Source: JAKVAV01 sp964635965 (lineage in GTDB: Bacteria > Bacteroidota > Bacteroidia > Flavobacteriales_D > Cryomorphaceae). Taken from it: a stretch of 46,964 nt of DNA. The translations under genes and the position numbers were made by a program. Of the stretch, positions 22,986 through 31,799 are shown piece by piece (position 1 is the stretch's first letter; each line of letters opens with the position of its first letter). The stretch spans positions 1-46,964 of the forward strand of contig CAZWQX010000010.1 of assembly GCA_964635965.1 (NCBI GenBank). Reading direction: 5' to 3'. The notes below the pieces were generated by a model. That model ran no database searches, was not told the DNA's origin, and saw only the letters and a program-made list of their open reading frames with translations.

Positions 22986-25715
22986 ATGGAAATCTTAGAA
23001 GATAAAAAGCTAAGTGTCTACAACTTCGGCAACAAAAGAGCAGACGGCTCGAAAGAACAAAAGAATTTACTTGGTGGAAAAGGGGCGAATCTAGCAGAGA
23101 TGAGTCGCATTGGTATTCCGGTCCCGCCGGGCTTTACAATTACCACCGAGATCTGCACCCAATACAACGAAAAAGGCAAGAAAGCTATCGTTGATGAAAT
23201 TCAGCCCGACGTGCGGGATTCCATTTCCATGATTGAGGATACGATGGGTGGCCTTTTCGGGGATTCCGAAAATCCCTTGCTTCTTTCCGTAAGATCAGGG
23301 GCCCGTGTTTCCATGCCCGGTATGATGGATACGGTTTTGAATCTCGGCCTTAATGATGAGTCGGTTAAAGGAATGATCGACAAAACGGGGAATGAACGCT
23401 TCGTTTGGGACTCTTACCGACGTTTTATCCAGATGTACAGCGGTGTTGTACTAGGTCTCAAGCCCGAAAACAAAGAAGATCTCGATCCATTTGAAGAAGT
23501 GATTGACCACTTGAAAATGAAGCGGGAGATTGAACTGGATACGGATTTCACAATTGCCGACTTGAAAGACCTCGTTTACGACTTCAAAGAAATTGTCAAA
23601 AAGAGAACGGGAAATCATTTCCCGTCAGATCCTTGGGAACAACTTTGGGGAGCCATTACCGCGGTATTTGATAGCTGGAATGGTGATCGAGCCAAGGTAT
23701 ATCGAAAAATAAATGGGTATCCCGAAGATTGGGGTACGGCGGTAAACGTCCAGGCAATGGTTTTTGGAAATATGGGAGAAGGCTCGGCCACAGGAGTATG
23801 CTTCACCAGAGATGCGGGAACAGGAGAGAATGTATTCAACGGCGAATACTTGGTCAACGCCCAAGGTGAAGATGTGGTAGCAGGAGTGCGAACTCCACAA
23901 CAGATTACCAAACTCGGATCAGAAAGATGGGCTGAGCTGGCACAAATCACCGAAGAAGAAAGACGCCAAGACTACCCTTCTTTGGAAGAGATTATGCCCG
24001 AGATCTATCGCGAACTTTTTGAGTACCAGCACAAGCTCGAAGATCATTACCGGGATATGCAGGATATGGAGTTCACCATCCAAGAAGGTAAGCTTTGGAT
24101 TCTTCAAACGCGAAACGGAAAACGAACGGGTGCCGCCATGGTTAAAATCGCCATTGATCAACTCGAAGAGGGACTGATTGATGAAGAAACCGCTCTTAAC
24201 CGAATTGAACCACTAAAACTGGACGAGCTTCTGCATCCAATCTTTGATCCTGAGGCTTTGAAAACAGGGACTGTTATCGCTCAGGGATTGCCCGCCTCAC
24301 CTGGCGCTGCCACGGGAAAAATCGTCTTTTTTGCTGATGAGGCCGACAAGTACAAATCATCCATTTTGGTGCGGACAGAAACCTCTCCCGACGATCTCGA
24401 AGGAATGAACATCGCCAAGGGAATCCTGACGGCAAGAGGGGGAATGACATCGCACGCTGCAGTTGTTGCCAGGGGAATGGGTAAGTGCTGTGTTTCCGGG
24501 GCAGGAGCACTCAAAATCAATTATAAAACACGCACCTTGACAGTTGGGGATCACGAATACCACGAGGGTGATTGGATCTCAATCAACGGTTCTACCGGAA
24601 ATATTTTTGAAGGGAAAATCAAAACCAAAGAACCCGAGTTGAGTGGTGATTTCGCGAAAGTCATGGCGCTTACCGACAAGTTCACCAGCATGGAGGTTCG
24701 CGCCAATGCCGACACTCCAAAAGATGCCAAAATTGCCAGGAGCTTCGGTGCAACCGGAATTGGCCTTGCCAGAACCGAGCATATGTTCTTTGAAATGGAT
24801 AGGATCAAAATCATGCGAGAAATGATCCTGGCGGATACGGTGAAAGGCCGTAAACAAGCATTGAGTGAATTGCTTCCGATTCAACGCGAAGACTTTGAAG
24901 AGATCTTCGAGGCCATGCACGGATTCCCGATCACCATAAGACTTCTCGACCCACCACTGCACGAGTTTGTACCTCACCAATTAGCCACGCAGAAAGAGCT
25001 AGCTGAAGATCTTCATATCTCACTTGGAGATGTAAAATCCAAGGTGGCGGACTTGCAAGAGTTCAACCCGATGATGGGACACCGAGGATGCCGACTTGGA
25101 AACACCTACCCTGAGATTACCGAAATGCAAACTCAGGCAATCCTTGAAGCCGCGCTGAATCTCAAGAGAAATAAGGGAATTGAGTCCAAACCTGAAATAA
25201 TGGTTCCCCTCATTGGAACGGTTGAAGAGTTTGTGCAACAAAAAGAAGTGATTGAACGAACTGCGGAAAAAGTTTTTGAACGCTATAATGACAGGGTTTC
25301 TTATTCAGTAGGTACCATGATGGAAATTCCTCGGGCAACACTTCTTGCAGATCAAGTGGCAGAACACGCAGATTTCTTTTCCTTCGGAACGAATGACCTG
25401 ACACAGATGACCTTTGGCTATTCCAGAGATGATGCAGGAAAGTTCTTGTCCGTATACCTTCAAAAAGGAATACTCAAAAATGATCCATTCGAGGTTCTTG
25501 ATGAAGAAGGAGTTGGACAGCTTGTCAGAACAGGAGTTCAGCGAGGAAGAAAAACTTCACCCGACCTCAAAATCGGGATTTGTGGAGAACATGGAGGTGA
25601 ACCGCAATCCGTAGACTTCTTCCATCGGACCGGAATGAACTACGTAAGCTGCTCACCTTATAGAGTGCCAATTGCCAGAGTGGCTTCGGCTCAGGCGGCC
25701 ATAGCCAAAACCTAA
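22986..25715 (+). CDS. ppdK: Pyruvate, phosphate dikinase
   Basis: A 909-residue enzyme interconverting pyruvate, ATP and phosphate with phosphoenolpyruvate, AMP and pyrophosphate. All three parts are visible: the N-terminal nucleotide-binding domain (VYNFGNKRADGS, LLGGKGANLAEM, LLSVRSGA), the swivelling phosphohistidine domain with GMTSHAAVVARGMGKCCVSGA (His about residue 491), and the C-terminal PEP/pyruvate-binding barrel with RTEHMFF, GTNDLTQMTFG and the catalytic cysteine in GICGEHGG. Length and motif order are those of the bacterial enzyme. It supports gluconeogenic or pyrophosphate-dependent metabolism. The gene stands alone and ends at a strong hairpin terminator. A weak TAATTTTA element lies 29 nt before the start. 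Confidence 0.96.
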   Translation: MEILEDKKLSVYNFGNKRADGSKEQKNLLGGKGANLAEMSRIGIPVPPGFTITTEICTQYNEKGKKAIVDEIQPDVRDSISMIEDTMGGLFGDSENPLLLSVRSGARVSMPGMMDTVLNLGLNDESVKGMIDKTGNERFVWDSYRRFIQMYSGVVLGLKPENKEDLDPFEEVIDHLKMKREIELDTDFTIADLKDLVYDFKEIVKKRTGNHFPSDPWEQLWGAITAVFDSWNGDRAKVYRKINGYPEDWGTAVNVQAMVFGNMGEGSATGVCFTRDAGTGENVFNGEYLVNAQGEDVVAGVRTPQQITKLGSERWAELAQITEEERRQDYPSLEEIMPEIYRELFEYQHKLEDHYRDMQDMEFTIQEGKLWILQTRNGKRTGAAMVKIAIDQLEEGLIDEETALNRIEPLKLDELLHPIFDPEALKTGTVIAQGLPASPGAATGKIVFFADEADKYKSSILVRTETSPDDLEGMNIAKGILTARGGMTSHAAVVARGMGKCCVSGAGALKINYKTRTLTVGDHEYHEGDWISINGSTGNIFEGKIKTKEPELSGDFAKVMALTDKFTSMEVRANADTPKDAKIARSFGATGIGLARTEHMFFEMDRIKIMREMILADTVKGRKQALSELLPIQREDFEEIFEAMHGFPITIRLLDPPLHEFVPHQLATQKELAEDLHISLGDVKSKVADLQEFNPMMGHRGCRLGNTYPEITEMQTQAILEAALNLKRNKGIESKPEIMVPLIGTVEEFVQQKEVIERTAEKVFERYNDRVSYSVGTMMEIPRATLLADQVAEHADFFSFGTNDLTQMTFGYSRDDAGKFLSVYLQKGILKNDPFEVLDEEGVGQLVRTGVQRGRKTSPDLKIGICGEHGGEPQSVDFFHRTGMNYVSCSPYRVPIARVASAQAAIAKT

Positions 25716-25726
25716 TCAACCGGCAT

Positions 25727-25757
25727 AAAGCCCCCGAATCGAGATTCGGGGGCTTTT
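25727..25757. terminator. Intrinsic terminator between ppdK and the convergent DinB-like gene
   Basis: AAGCCCCCGAATC and GATTCGGGGGCTT (25728-25740 and 25743-25755) form a 13-pair perfect stem with a two-base loop. T-rich sequence follows on the plus strand and A residues precede it, so it can stop transcription from both sides. Confidence 0.9.
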
Positions 25758-25758
25758 C

Positions 25759-26229
25759 TTAGCCTTTCGCTTTAAGCAATTTCTTGATAAGTGATATCTG
25801 TCCTAAGTGGTAATGGGTGTGTTCGATTAATCCCTCAAGATTCCTAAACCAAGTTCCGTACTTCTCATCGGCACAGACTTCGGCCAAGAATGAATCCTCT
25901 CGCTGAGCGACCAAATCAGCATGCCTGTTGGCGGCATCAAGTGAATCGGCGACAAACTGTTGCCACTCCTCTTCCGTTTTAAACTTTGGGACATTAAAAC
26001 TCAACTTATCCGAACCCTCCAATGGCCCACCTTCGAGGACGCGCAATTGAACGTTGACAAAATAGAAGATATGATAGGTCAGAACGGCAATGGTATTTAG
26101 ATCGCCTACCTTCTCAAATGCCATTTCTCTCGTAACGTCCGACAATTGATCTTTCACATTGGAAAAAGTCCAGTTTGGGCCAAAAAATGATCCTCGAATA
26201 TGCTTAGATAGTTCTGCTGTTGTCTTCAT
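25759..26229 (-). CDS. DinB-like four-helix protein
   Basis: A 156-residue helical protein of the DinB/YfiT type. The three histidines expected for the metal site can be placed in VLTYHIFYF (helix 2) and in LIEHTHYHLGQISLIKKLL (helix 4), the typical H-x3-H pattern near the C-terminus. Family members include thiol transferases and mycothiol- or bacillithiol-dependent enzymes; function here is open. The start ATG overlaps the stop of the upstream epimerase gene by one base, so both are one operon. It ends two bases from the bidirectional terminator. Confidence 0.82.
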   Translation of the reverse strand: MKTTAELSKHIRGSFFGPNWTFSNVKDQLSDVTREMAFEKVGDLNTIAVLTYHIFYFVNVQLRVLEGGPLEGSDKLSFNVPKFKTEEEWQQFVADSLDAANRHADLVAQREDSFLAEVCADEKYGTWFRNLEGLIEHTHYHLGQISLIKKLLKAKG

Positions 26230-27161
26230 TATTTCCCGTAATCTGATTTGATCGTTTCCTTTAATCCTTCGACATAAGAAGCTGGTTCATAATTAAAGGT
26301 ACGTTCGAATTTCTCCGAGTTAAACTCATAGTGTCGGTCGTATTGGTAAACCATCTCGTGCAGCTCTTTCATAATGGGGTTAAACCAACCGATGATTCCA
26401 ACCAGAAACTTCGGAGCTACCTGAACTTTGGGTTCAACACCCAAAGAATCGGCTACCATGTTAACCCATTCTTTTCCCGAGGGAGGATTCTTTGCAGTAG
26501 GCAAATGCCAAACCTGTCCAAATGCACTTTCTGTATTTCCCAAAATTGCAGTCGCCTTGCCCGCATCACGGGTGTAGGTGAAAGAGTGTTTAAAGTTCAA
26601 AGAGCCAAGCCAATTCGCCTTCTTGCCGGAAGCCAGTGGTTTGATAACCGTTTCGTTTAAGATGGCATTCCGCTCAATATTTGGGCCGTAGTAATCGGCA
26701 CAACGAGCGATCAAGGCTTTGATTTTTCCTTTTCGAGAAGCTTCCATTATTGTACCCGCAATCTCGGCACGTACCCTACCCTTTTTGCTGGATGGATTTA
26801 TCGGTGTTTCCTCCGTCATTCCGTCGAGTCGATTGGGATCATACATGTAGATGTTGTCAAAAAAGACCAATTTCGCTTGGTACTCTTCGCAAGCTGCAAT
26901 AACACTTCGAATGAACGGGGGCCAGAGTCTTTGCCAATCTTTTGCGCTGTAAGGAAACCCGATGGTTACAAATACTACTTCCGATCCTTTCAGGGCTTCG
27001 AATACCTCATCGGGATTGGTCAAATCAGCCTGAAAAAGTTCATCAGAATCGTTAACCTTCTTGGGGTTTCGACTTACCAATCTGATTTCGTTGGTGTAAT
27101 CCTTGAGGTTTCGAGCAAGTTCGGTCGCAATGATACCTCCTGAGCCAAGTATGGTTTGCAT
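26229..27161 (-). CDS. NAD-dependent epimerase/dehydratase family protein
   Basis: A 310-residue extended SDR (Rossmann) protein. The N-terminus ILGSGGIIATELARNL carries a G-x-x-G-x-(I)-x-x-x-(L)-type dinucleotide loop, followed by an Arg/Asn-rich segment VSRNPKK after beta-2, as in NADP-preferring atypical members. DLTNPDEV, VFVTIGFPY and NIYMYDPNRL continue the fold. The usual Y-x-x-x-K is not obvious, as in NmrA-like proteins. The C-terminal half, with GQVWHLPTAKNPP, is the substrate domain. Function probably redox or regulatory, substrate unknown. Operon with the DinB-like gene. Confidence 0.82.
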   Translation of the reverse strand: MQTILGSGGIIATELARNLKDYTNEIRLVSRNPKKVNDSDELFQADLTNPDEVFEALKGSEVVFVTIGFPYSAKDWQRLWPPFIRSVIAACEEYQAKLVFFDNIYMYDPNRLDGMTEETPINPSSKKGRVRAEIAGTIMEASRKGKIKALIARCADYYGPNIERNAILNETVIKPLASGKKANWLGSLNFKHSFTYTRDAGKATAILGNTESAFGQVWHLPTAKNPPSGKEWVNMVADSLGVEPKVQVAPKFLVGIIGWFNPIMKELHEMVYQYDRHYEFNSEKFERTFNYEPASYVEGLKETIKSDYGK

Positions 27162-27233
27162 GGTCGGTCTAGATTGGTTTAGTATTTCTAAAAGTAGAAA
27201 ATGACAATGACTAGCCGAATGGTATCATCAAAA

Positions 27234-27515
27234 TTACATTGAGTACCACAAGGCAAGTAGAAGGAGAGGTACATTGATTAAAATCAGAAACAACAACCCA
27301 TTCCGAATTGGCCCGTTAGATAAGGTTCTTACTCTTCCAATGACGATGATAATCGCCAGAGAAACCATCACCCAGATAATGGCAGGCCAGATAGGAAAGT
27401 AGTTTGAATTATACATCTCTTGTCTTTCCAGATGAGTCAAATCAGGAGTGCTATACCAAAGTGCTATCCAACTCAAATGGACATAAAGCTGCAATACCGT
27501 CAGGACGACAGCCAA
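27234..27515 (-). CDS. Small membrane protein, TTG start
   Basis: A 93-residue hydrophobic protein with three likely membrane segments: residues about 2-21, 43-61 and 71-91. Short polar loops separate them (TPDLTHLERQEMYNSNY; GRVRTLSNGPIRNG). The only usual start in frame is the TTG at 27515. The frame is open 10 codons further upstream with no ATG, GTG or TTG, so the true start may be non-standard. Not recognised as a known family. It diverges from the pseudouridine synthase gene, 82 nt apart. Confidence 0.55.
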   Translation of the reverse strand: MAVVLTVLQLYVHLSWIALWYSTPDLTHLERQEMYNSNYFPIWPAIIWVMVSLAIIIVIGRVRTLSNGPIRNGLLFLILINVPLLLLALWYSM

Positions 27516-27597
27516 CCATACCGCTATTTTGTGGATCGGCTTGATCTATCTAAGATAAGGAATTCAAGATGCAGAGGAATTGATACTTTCGCCTCAC

Positions 27598-28179
27598 ATG
27601 TCCGAGCACCGACATTTTCTACTTTACAAACCTGCAGGTTATCTATCCCAGTTTGTCAACAACCAAAACCGTAGAAGGAATAAGAAGCTCTTGGGAGAGT
27701 TCTTCGATTTTCCCGAGGGCACCATGGCCATTGGTCGATTGGATGAAAAATCGGAGGGATTATTGATGCTCACGACGAATGGTGCTGCCAGTGCTTTGGT
27801 AAGAGGCGGAAAAGTGGAAAAGGAGTACTACGCTCAACTCGACGGAGAAATAACGGAAGAGGCCATCCTCACTTTACAAAATGGAGTAGACATCTCCTAT
27901 GACGGTAAAGTCTACGGCACGCTTCCCTGCTCAGCGACCAAACTTCATACTGCTCCTGACATCCCTGATAGCAACCTTTCAACCCGTGATGAGCGTCACG
28001 GCCCGACCAGTTGGATTAGCATCACACTGCGAGAGGGAAAGTTTCGACAAGTAAGAAAAATGACTGCGGCGGTTGGATTCCCCACGTTGCGATTGGTGCG
28101 TGTCAGAATTGGGAAGAATACGATTGAAGGGATGGTACTGGGAGAGGTTTTAGAGGTTGAGCAATTCTCTTTAGAATAG
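27598..28179 (+). CDS. rRNA large subunit pseudouridine synthase (RluE/RsuA-like)
   Basis: About 193 residues from the ATG at 27598; six further codons are open before it from a TTG. The RsuA family core is clear: FLLYKPAGYLSQF, then the catalytic aspartate motif GRLDEKSEGLLMLTTNG (Asp about residue 49), the KEYYAQLDGEI strand and LREGKFRQVRKM near the end. No N-terminal S4 RNA-binding domain is present, as in RluE, which modifies U2457 of 23S rRNA in E. coli. Assignment to RluE rather than another RsuA-type enzyme is by size and pattern only. Confidence 0.88.
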   Translation: MSEHRHFLLYKPAGYLSQFVNNQNRRRNKKLLGEFFDFPEGTMAIGRLDEKSEGLLMLTTNGAASALVRGGKVEKEYYAQLDGEITEEAILTLQNGVDISYDGKVYGTLPCSATKLHTAPDIPDSNLSTRDERHGPTSWISITLREGKFRQVRKMTAAVGFPTLRLVRVRIGKNTIEGMVLGEVLEVEQFSLE

Positions 28180-28201
28180 ACAATAAACCGGTCCGGAATA
28201 T

Positions 28202-28876
28202 TCAATAAAATGTGTGAAGCTTAGCGTTCATCTTTTTCACCACTTTTGATGGTTTGCGTTTCAAGAAAAAGATGGAATCAAAGGTTCTGACATAAGATGG
28301 AAAAGGATCATTCAACTGGATGAATTCATAACTCATGATGATTAAAGCGCCAAATCCAAGATCAGGCGAACTGGTATACGTCTTTTCTTGCTGTACTCCT
28401 GAGTCTCCTTTAACATACACATAATCACCGTCATATTTGGCCGTATCTGCCTGCACGTTGCCAAATTCTGCTATCAGGAAATTTCCTTTAGATAGATCCA
28501 GACCCACCGCTTTTCCTTCCGCATTAAAAATCGCCATCTGATCATACCTTCCTTCTTTGAATGATTTTGAGTCTTGGCTATTAAAAAAGTAAACAGGACT
28601 GAAATCATATTCATCTTGAAAAGCTTGAATGATTTCTTCATTTTTTGCTTTGATATCGGCCTCAATTTCGGCAGCTTTTTCCTCCATTCCCCGCTCGCGA
28701 ATCATATCCAATGACTTCGACCTTGTTTGCAGTCTTACCAATAAAAAGCCATCATGTAGTTTCTTGATGTTCTCACGAGCATTGATCTGTTTTTCAGAGG
28801 GTTGTTTTTGTCCAATTACTTGCAGGGATAAGAACAATCCCACCGCAAAAGAAGTCGAAAAGCGTAAGGAAATCAT
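28202..28876 (-). CDS. Secreted protein of unknown function
   Basis: A 224-residue exported protein with signal peptide (about residues 1-22, ending FLSLQVIGQ). A highly charged, helical segment follows, likely coiled coil, from about residue 27 to 80 (INARENIKKLHDGF; MEEKAAEIEADIKAKNEEII), and then a beta-rich domain (VYFFNSQDSKSF; GDYVYVKGDSG; FGALIIMSYEF). No family is recognised. It is convergent with the pseudouridine synthase gene, 22 nt between stops, and divergent from the T9SS protein gene at 29062. Confidence 0.65.
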   Translation of the reverse strand: MISLRFSTSFAVGLFLSLQVIGQKQPSEKQINARENIKKLHDGFLLVRLQTRSKSLDMIRERGMEEKAAEIEADIKAKNEEIIQAFQDEYDFSPVYFFNSQDSKSFKEGRYDQMAIFNAEGKAVGLDLSKGNFLIAEFGNVQADTAKYDGDYVYVKGDSGVQQEKTYTSSPDLGFGALIIMSYEFIQLNDPFPSYVRTFDSIFFLKRKPSKVVKKMNAKLHTFY

Positions 28877-29007
28877 TCGCTAATTTTTTGAATTTGTAAT
28901 GGACTGAAGTAACGAAAAACCAATGAAACGCTTGTTTTGGCGAATCGCACATATTATCAAATTGTTTTCAGTTAGTTCTGATAGCGAGACAATCGAAGTC
29001 TGTTAGA

Positions 29008-29015
29008 TATATTTG
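29008..29015 (+). promoter_or_regulatory. Possible -7 promoter element upstream of the T9SS protein gene
   Basis: An exact TATATTTG match to TAnnTTTG, 46 nt before the ATG at 29062. No good TTTG -33 element lies at the proper distance, so this is a weak call. Confidence 0.35.
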
Positions 29016-29061
29016 GAGGAACCAATTGATGATTTAGAGGTCATCCTAAAAAAGAAAGAAT

Positions 29062-30069
29062 ATGAAAAAAACACTACTCTTTATTGCATTGTTTTCTGCA
29101 ACGGGAATGATAGCCCAACCAACTTTGACTTTTCCATTCAGTCAGGATTTTCTGAATGAAACTCCAACTTTTCACATTGGGAATTCGGTTGAACCCGGAC
29201 CTGCAGGATCGAATCAAACATGGGATTTTTCGTCGGCCAATTTCCCGGCAACCCAGTCAGGATCCTTTGATGATCCCGCGAATACCAGTTTCGCTTCTTC
29301 TTATCCCAATGCTGATTTGGTCGGAATAACCGAAGAAGACGGAGCAACGACTTACATTTTCTACAACTTCGAATCTGATGGTGTCTACACCGCGGGTTTG
29401 GAAATTGATGGCTTTATCACTTTATCACAGCCCTACTCGGACCCTAGAAGGGATCTGTCTTCTCCAATGTCTTACCAAGATTCATACACCGATAATGCCG
29501 TATTTGAATCAACTGCCTTGGGATTTACAACAGAAGGTGAATCGGAATATGTGGTTGAGGTTGACGGATATGGAACGGTAATTACTCCCGGAGGAACCTT
29601 TCAGAATGTTTTGCGGATTCACGGAGTCGAGAACACTACCTTGACCTTCGACATTGGGATTGGAGAGCCGATAATCACCGAAACGGTCATTGACAGTTAT
29701 GGTTGGGTGATTGATGGAAACCCAATACCCGTGTTTTTGACCTTTGAACAAACCACGGATGGAGAGCCCGATGGAGGAAATGCCAGGTATTTATCAGGTT
29801 TCTCCTTGTTCACTGAAGAGTACAACAATTTAAGCGGTGTAAGTTTATACCCGGTTCCTGCCGAGAATTTTGTAAACCTAGACATGGGATCGAACAAAAC
29901 CGGTTTAGCAGTTGTGCGAATCTTTGATATCAGAGGAACCATAGTGAAAGAGTTTACTCAAGGCATCGACCAATTAACCCGATTTGACGTTTCTGATCTT
30001 CCTTCAGGTTTCTACTCGTTAAACGTTCAAACTGAAGAAGGAATGGCAACAAAGCATTTCACGAAATAA
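29062..30069 (+). CDS. Secreted protein with T9SS type A sorting domain
   Basis: A 335-residue protein with signal peptide (residues 1-18, MKKTLLFIALFSATGMIAQ), a beta-rich body of about 230 residues (SNQTWDFSSANF; TTYIFYNFESDGVY; IDGFITLSQPYSD; VIDSYGWVIDGNPIPVF), and a C-terminal sorting domain from about residue 258. The sorting domain has SLYPVPAENFVNLDM, VVRIFDIRGTIVKEF, FDVSDLPSGFYSLNVQT and a final HFTK. The body resembles the conserved domain seen in many Bacteroidota surface proteins of unknown role. It should be exported by T9SS and attached to the outer surface. Confidence 0.88.
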   Translation: MKKTLLFIALFSATGMIAQPTLTFPFSQDFLNETPTFHIGNSVEPGPAGSNQTWDFSSANFPATQSGSFDDPANTSFASSYPNADLVGITEEDGATTYIFYNFESDGVYTAGLEIDGFITLSQPYSDPRRDLSSPMSYQDSYTDNAVFESTALGFTTEGESEYVVEVDGYGTVITPGGTFQNVLRIHGVENTTLTFDIGIGEPIITETVIDSYGWVIDGNPIPVFLTFEQTTDGEPDGGNARYLSGFSLFTEEYNNLSGVSLYPVPAENFVNLDMGSNKTGLAVVRIFDIRGTIVKEFTQGIDQLTRFDVSDLPSGFYSLNVQTEEGMATKHFTK

Positions 30070-30090
30070 GAATTAGAACCTCTTCAAATG

Positions 30091-30121
30091 AAAAGCGCGG
30101 GGATTGATCTTCGCGCTTTTT
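30091..30121. terminator. Bidirectional terminator between the T9SS gene and the sulfotransferase gene
   Basis: AAAAGCGCG (30091-30099) pairs with CGCGCTTTT (30112-30120): nine pairs around a 12-nt loop, with T residues continuing on the plus side and A on the other. It lies between convergent genes, 4 nt from the end of the minus-strand one. Confidence 0.8.
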
Positions 30122-30124
30122 CTA

Positions 30125-30844
30125 TTATTCCTGAATAAGCCGTTGATAGATCTTTTGACACTGATCCAATAGTGGTTCCAATCTTTTAGGAAATTCAAGC
30201 TCTTTCTCTTTGTAAGGTTGAAATCCCGTTGATCTATGGACATTGGTATACCAGTATTTTGCCCAGATGCCGTCTTCAGGAATGGGTCCCGCATTCCACG
30301 ACAACATCGATTCTTCGAAGGGTATGCCAACAGCTTCGCAAAACTCGGATAAGGCCTTTCGGGGATTCATCAAAATATCCTTTGAATCCAAGACAATTAC
30401 CCTCTGTCCTTTTTGCTCAAGATGATCCAGAAGCTTGAGATGTGCTTCGTAACCCACATCCTGCATAGTCGGATTAGGAATCACTTTATCAAAAGAAACG
30501 ATCATCGGTCGCGGATCCCTCGTGAGAATAACGTTAATACAATCCTGGAGGAACTCAAGGTCGAGATCGACAAGGTGATGGGTCATGTGTTTGAAAAAGA
30601 CCACGTCCTCATCATGCGGACCGAGCATCATTTCCACCACCTTCTTTCCATCGTTTTCCATTGTAGCTAAAATGTCTTCAGCCCCCGGGTGGTACTCATC
30701 GGCATCAGTTTGGCGGAGGTAATGTGCGTATAGGGGCTCGTCGTAAACCTTTGTATCTGAGCGCTGAGCGAATGAGTACATCAAGGCCGTTGACACATTG
30801 CGCGGTCCCGACCAAAGGCAAATTCTCTTGGTAGTATCAGCCAT
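30125..30844 (-). CDS. Sulfotransferase-like P-loop protein
   Basis: A 239-residue protein of the sulfotransferase P-loop family. RICLWSGPRNVSTALMYSFAQR holds the 5'-phosphosulfate-binding loop near the N-terminus. CINVILTRDPRPMIVSFDKV holds the 3'-phosphate-binding strand with its Arg and Ser. The remainder carries the usual DSKDILMNPRKALSEFCEAVGI pattern (phosphate-binding helix). Donor would be PAPS; acceptor unknown. The start overlaps the end of the class IV aminotransferase gene by 8 nt, so the two are translationally coupled and probably act on the same compound. Confidence 0.85.
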   Translation of the reverse strand: MADTTKRICLWSGPRNVSTALMYSFAQRSDTKVYDEPLYAHYLRQTDADEYHPGAEDILATMENDGKKVVEMMLGPHDEDVVFFKHMTHHLVDLDLEFLQDCINVILTRDPRPMIVSFDKVIPNPTMQDVGYEAHLKLLDHLEQKGQRVIVLDSKDILMNPRKALSEFCEAVGIPFEESMLSWNAGPIPEDGIWAKYWYTNVHRSTGFQPYKEKELEFPKRLEPLLDQCQKIYQRLIQE

Positions 30845-31754
30845 GTATTACGGTTTCCTCAATCAGTTCTTGATAGAGATTGTTTAGCTTTTTGGTCATG
30901 GTGCCGTATTTCCCTTCTCCGATTATTCTCCCGTCCACCTTGGTCACGGGAGTCAAGCCCCCAAAGGTTCCCGTTACAAACGCTTCAGCGGCACCGTAGA
31001 CATCAAAGAGCGAAAAGTCTTTCTGATGGCAGACGATTCCCTTGGTCTCGCATACCTCAATAACCTTTGCTCTGGTAATTCCATTCATGCAGTACTGCCC
31101 CGTTGAAGTCCAGACTTCATCACCTTTAATCATGAAAAAATTGGTGGCATTGCAAGTCGAGACGAATCCATGAATATCCAACATCAGGGCTTCATCAGCC
31201 CCTGCCTCAATGGCTTGGAGGAGGGCTTGCACTTCGTGGAGTTTGCTGTGGCAGTTTAAACGCGGGTCCAAATAGTCGGGACTGCCTCTTCGAATCGTAG
31301 AAGTGAAGAGTGTTATTCCTTTTTCTCTTGTCTTCTCAGAGGCTGTTTTGTGCTCTGCTATGATCACCAAGTTGGGCTCTGAAATGGTGAGTCGTGGATC
31401 TTGAGAAGGCGTCTTTTTGATCCCTCTAGTGACCATTACCCGAACATGGACTCCGTCTTCCATTTGATTGACCTCCAGGGTCTGATGGATTTTCTCCGTC
31501 AACTCTTCTCTTGAAAAAGGCAGCTTCATTCCAATCGTCGCCGCACCTTGCCAAAGTCGATCGAGGTGATCGTTGAGAAATACCAGTTTTCCGTGATGAA
31601 GCCTTATTCCTTCCCAGACTCCATCACCGACCAGATATCCGCTATCAAAAACGGAGATTTTCGCTTCATTTCGTGGGAGAAGTTCACCGCTGATATAAAT
31701 CTTGACGACCTCGTTTCGTGGGTCATCGAGGGCGTTGTGGGTTCCGTGGGTCAT
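30837..31754 (-). CDS. Class IV PLP-dependent aminotransferase (branched-chain / D-amino-acid aminotransferase-like)
   Basis: A 305-residue fold-type IV aminotransferase. Visible features are VFDSGYLVGDGVWEGIRLHHGKLVFLNDHLDRL, the family N-terminus, the PLP lysine in LNCHSKLHEVQALL (about residue 165), and EALMLDIHGFVSTCNATNFF with the conserved Glu-Ala-Leu and the N-x-F-x-V-x-like strand, and VTGTFGGLTPVTKVDGR at the C-terminus. The substrate cannot be told: relatives act on branched-chain amino acids, D-amino acids or 4-amino-4-deoxychorismate. It overlaps the downstream sulfotransferase gene by 8 nt. The first gene of the pair; an HxlR gene lies 45 nt upstream on the same strand. Confidence 0.87.
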   Translation of the reverse strand: MTHGTHNALDDPRNEVVKIYISGELLPRNEAKISVFDSGYLVGDGVWEGIRLHHGKLVFLNDHLDRLWQGAATIGMKLPFSREELTEKIHQTLEVNQMEDGVHVRVMVTRGIKKTPSQDPRLTISEPNLVIIAEHKTASEKTREKGITLFTSTIRRGSPDYLDPRLNCHSKLHEVQALLQAIEAGADEALMLDIHGFVSTCNATNFFMIKGDEVWTSTGQYCMNGITRAKVIEVCETKGIVCHQKDFSLFDVYGAAEAFVTGTFGGLTPVTKVDGRIIGEGKYGTMTKKLNNLYQELIEETVIHG

Positions 31755-31799
31755 AGTTCAAAAATGCATTGGATTAATCAATTAACCGAATCATTTATT

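Noticed and set aside
28923..29006. 27-codon ORF before the T9SS gene
   Set aside because: Short, no conserved composition and it overlaps the candidate promoter zone; not distinguishable from chance.
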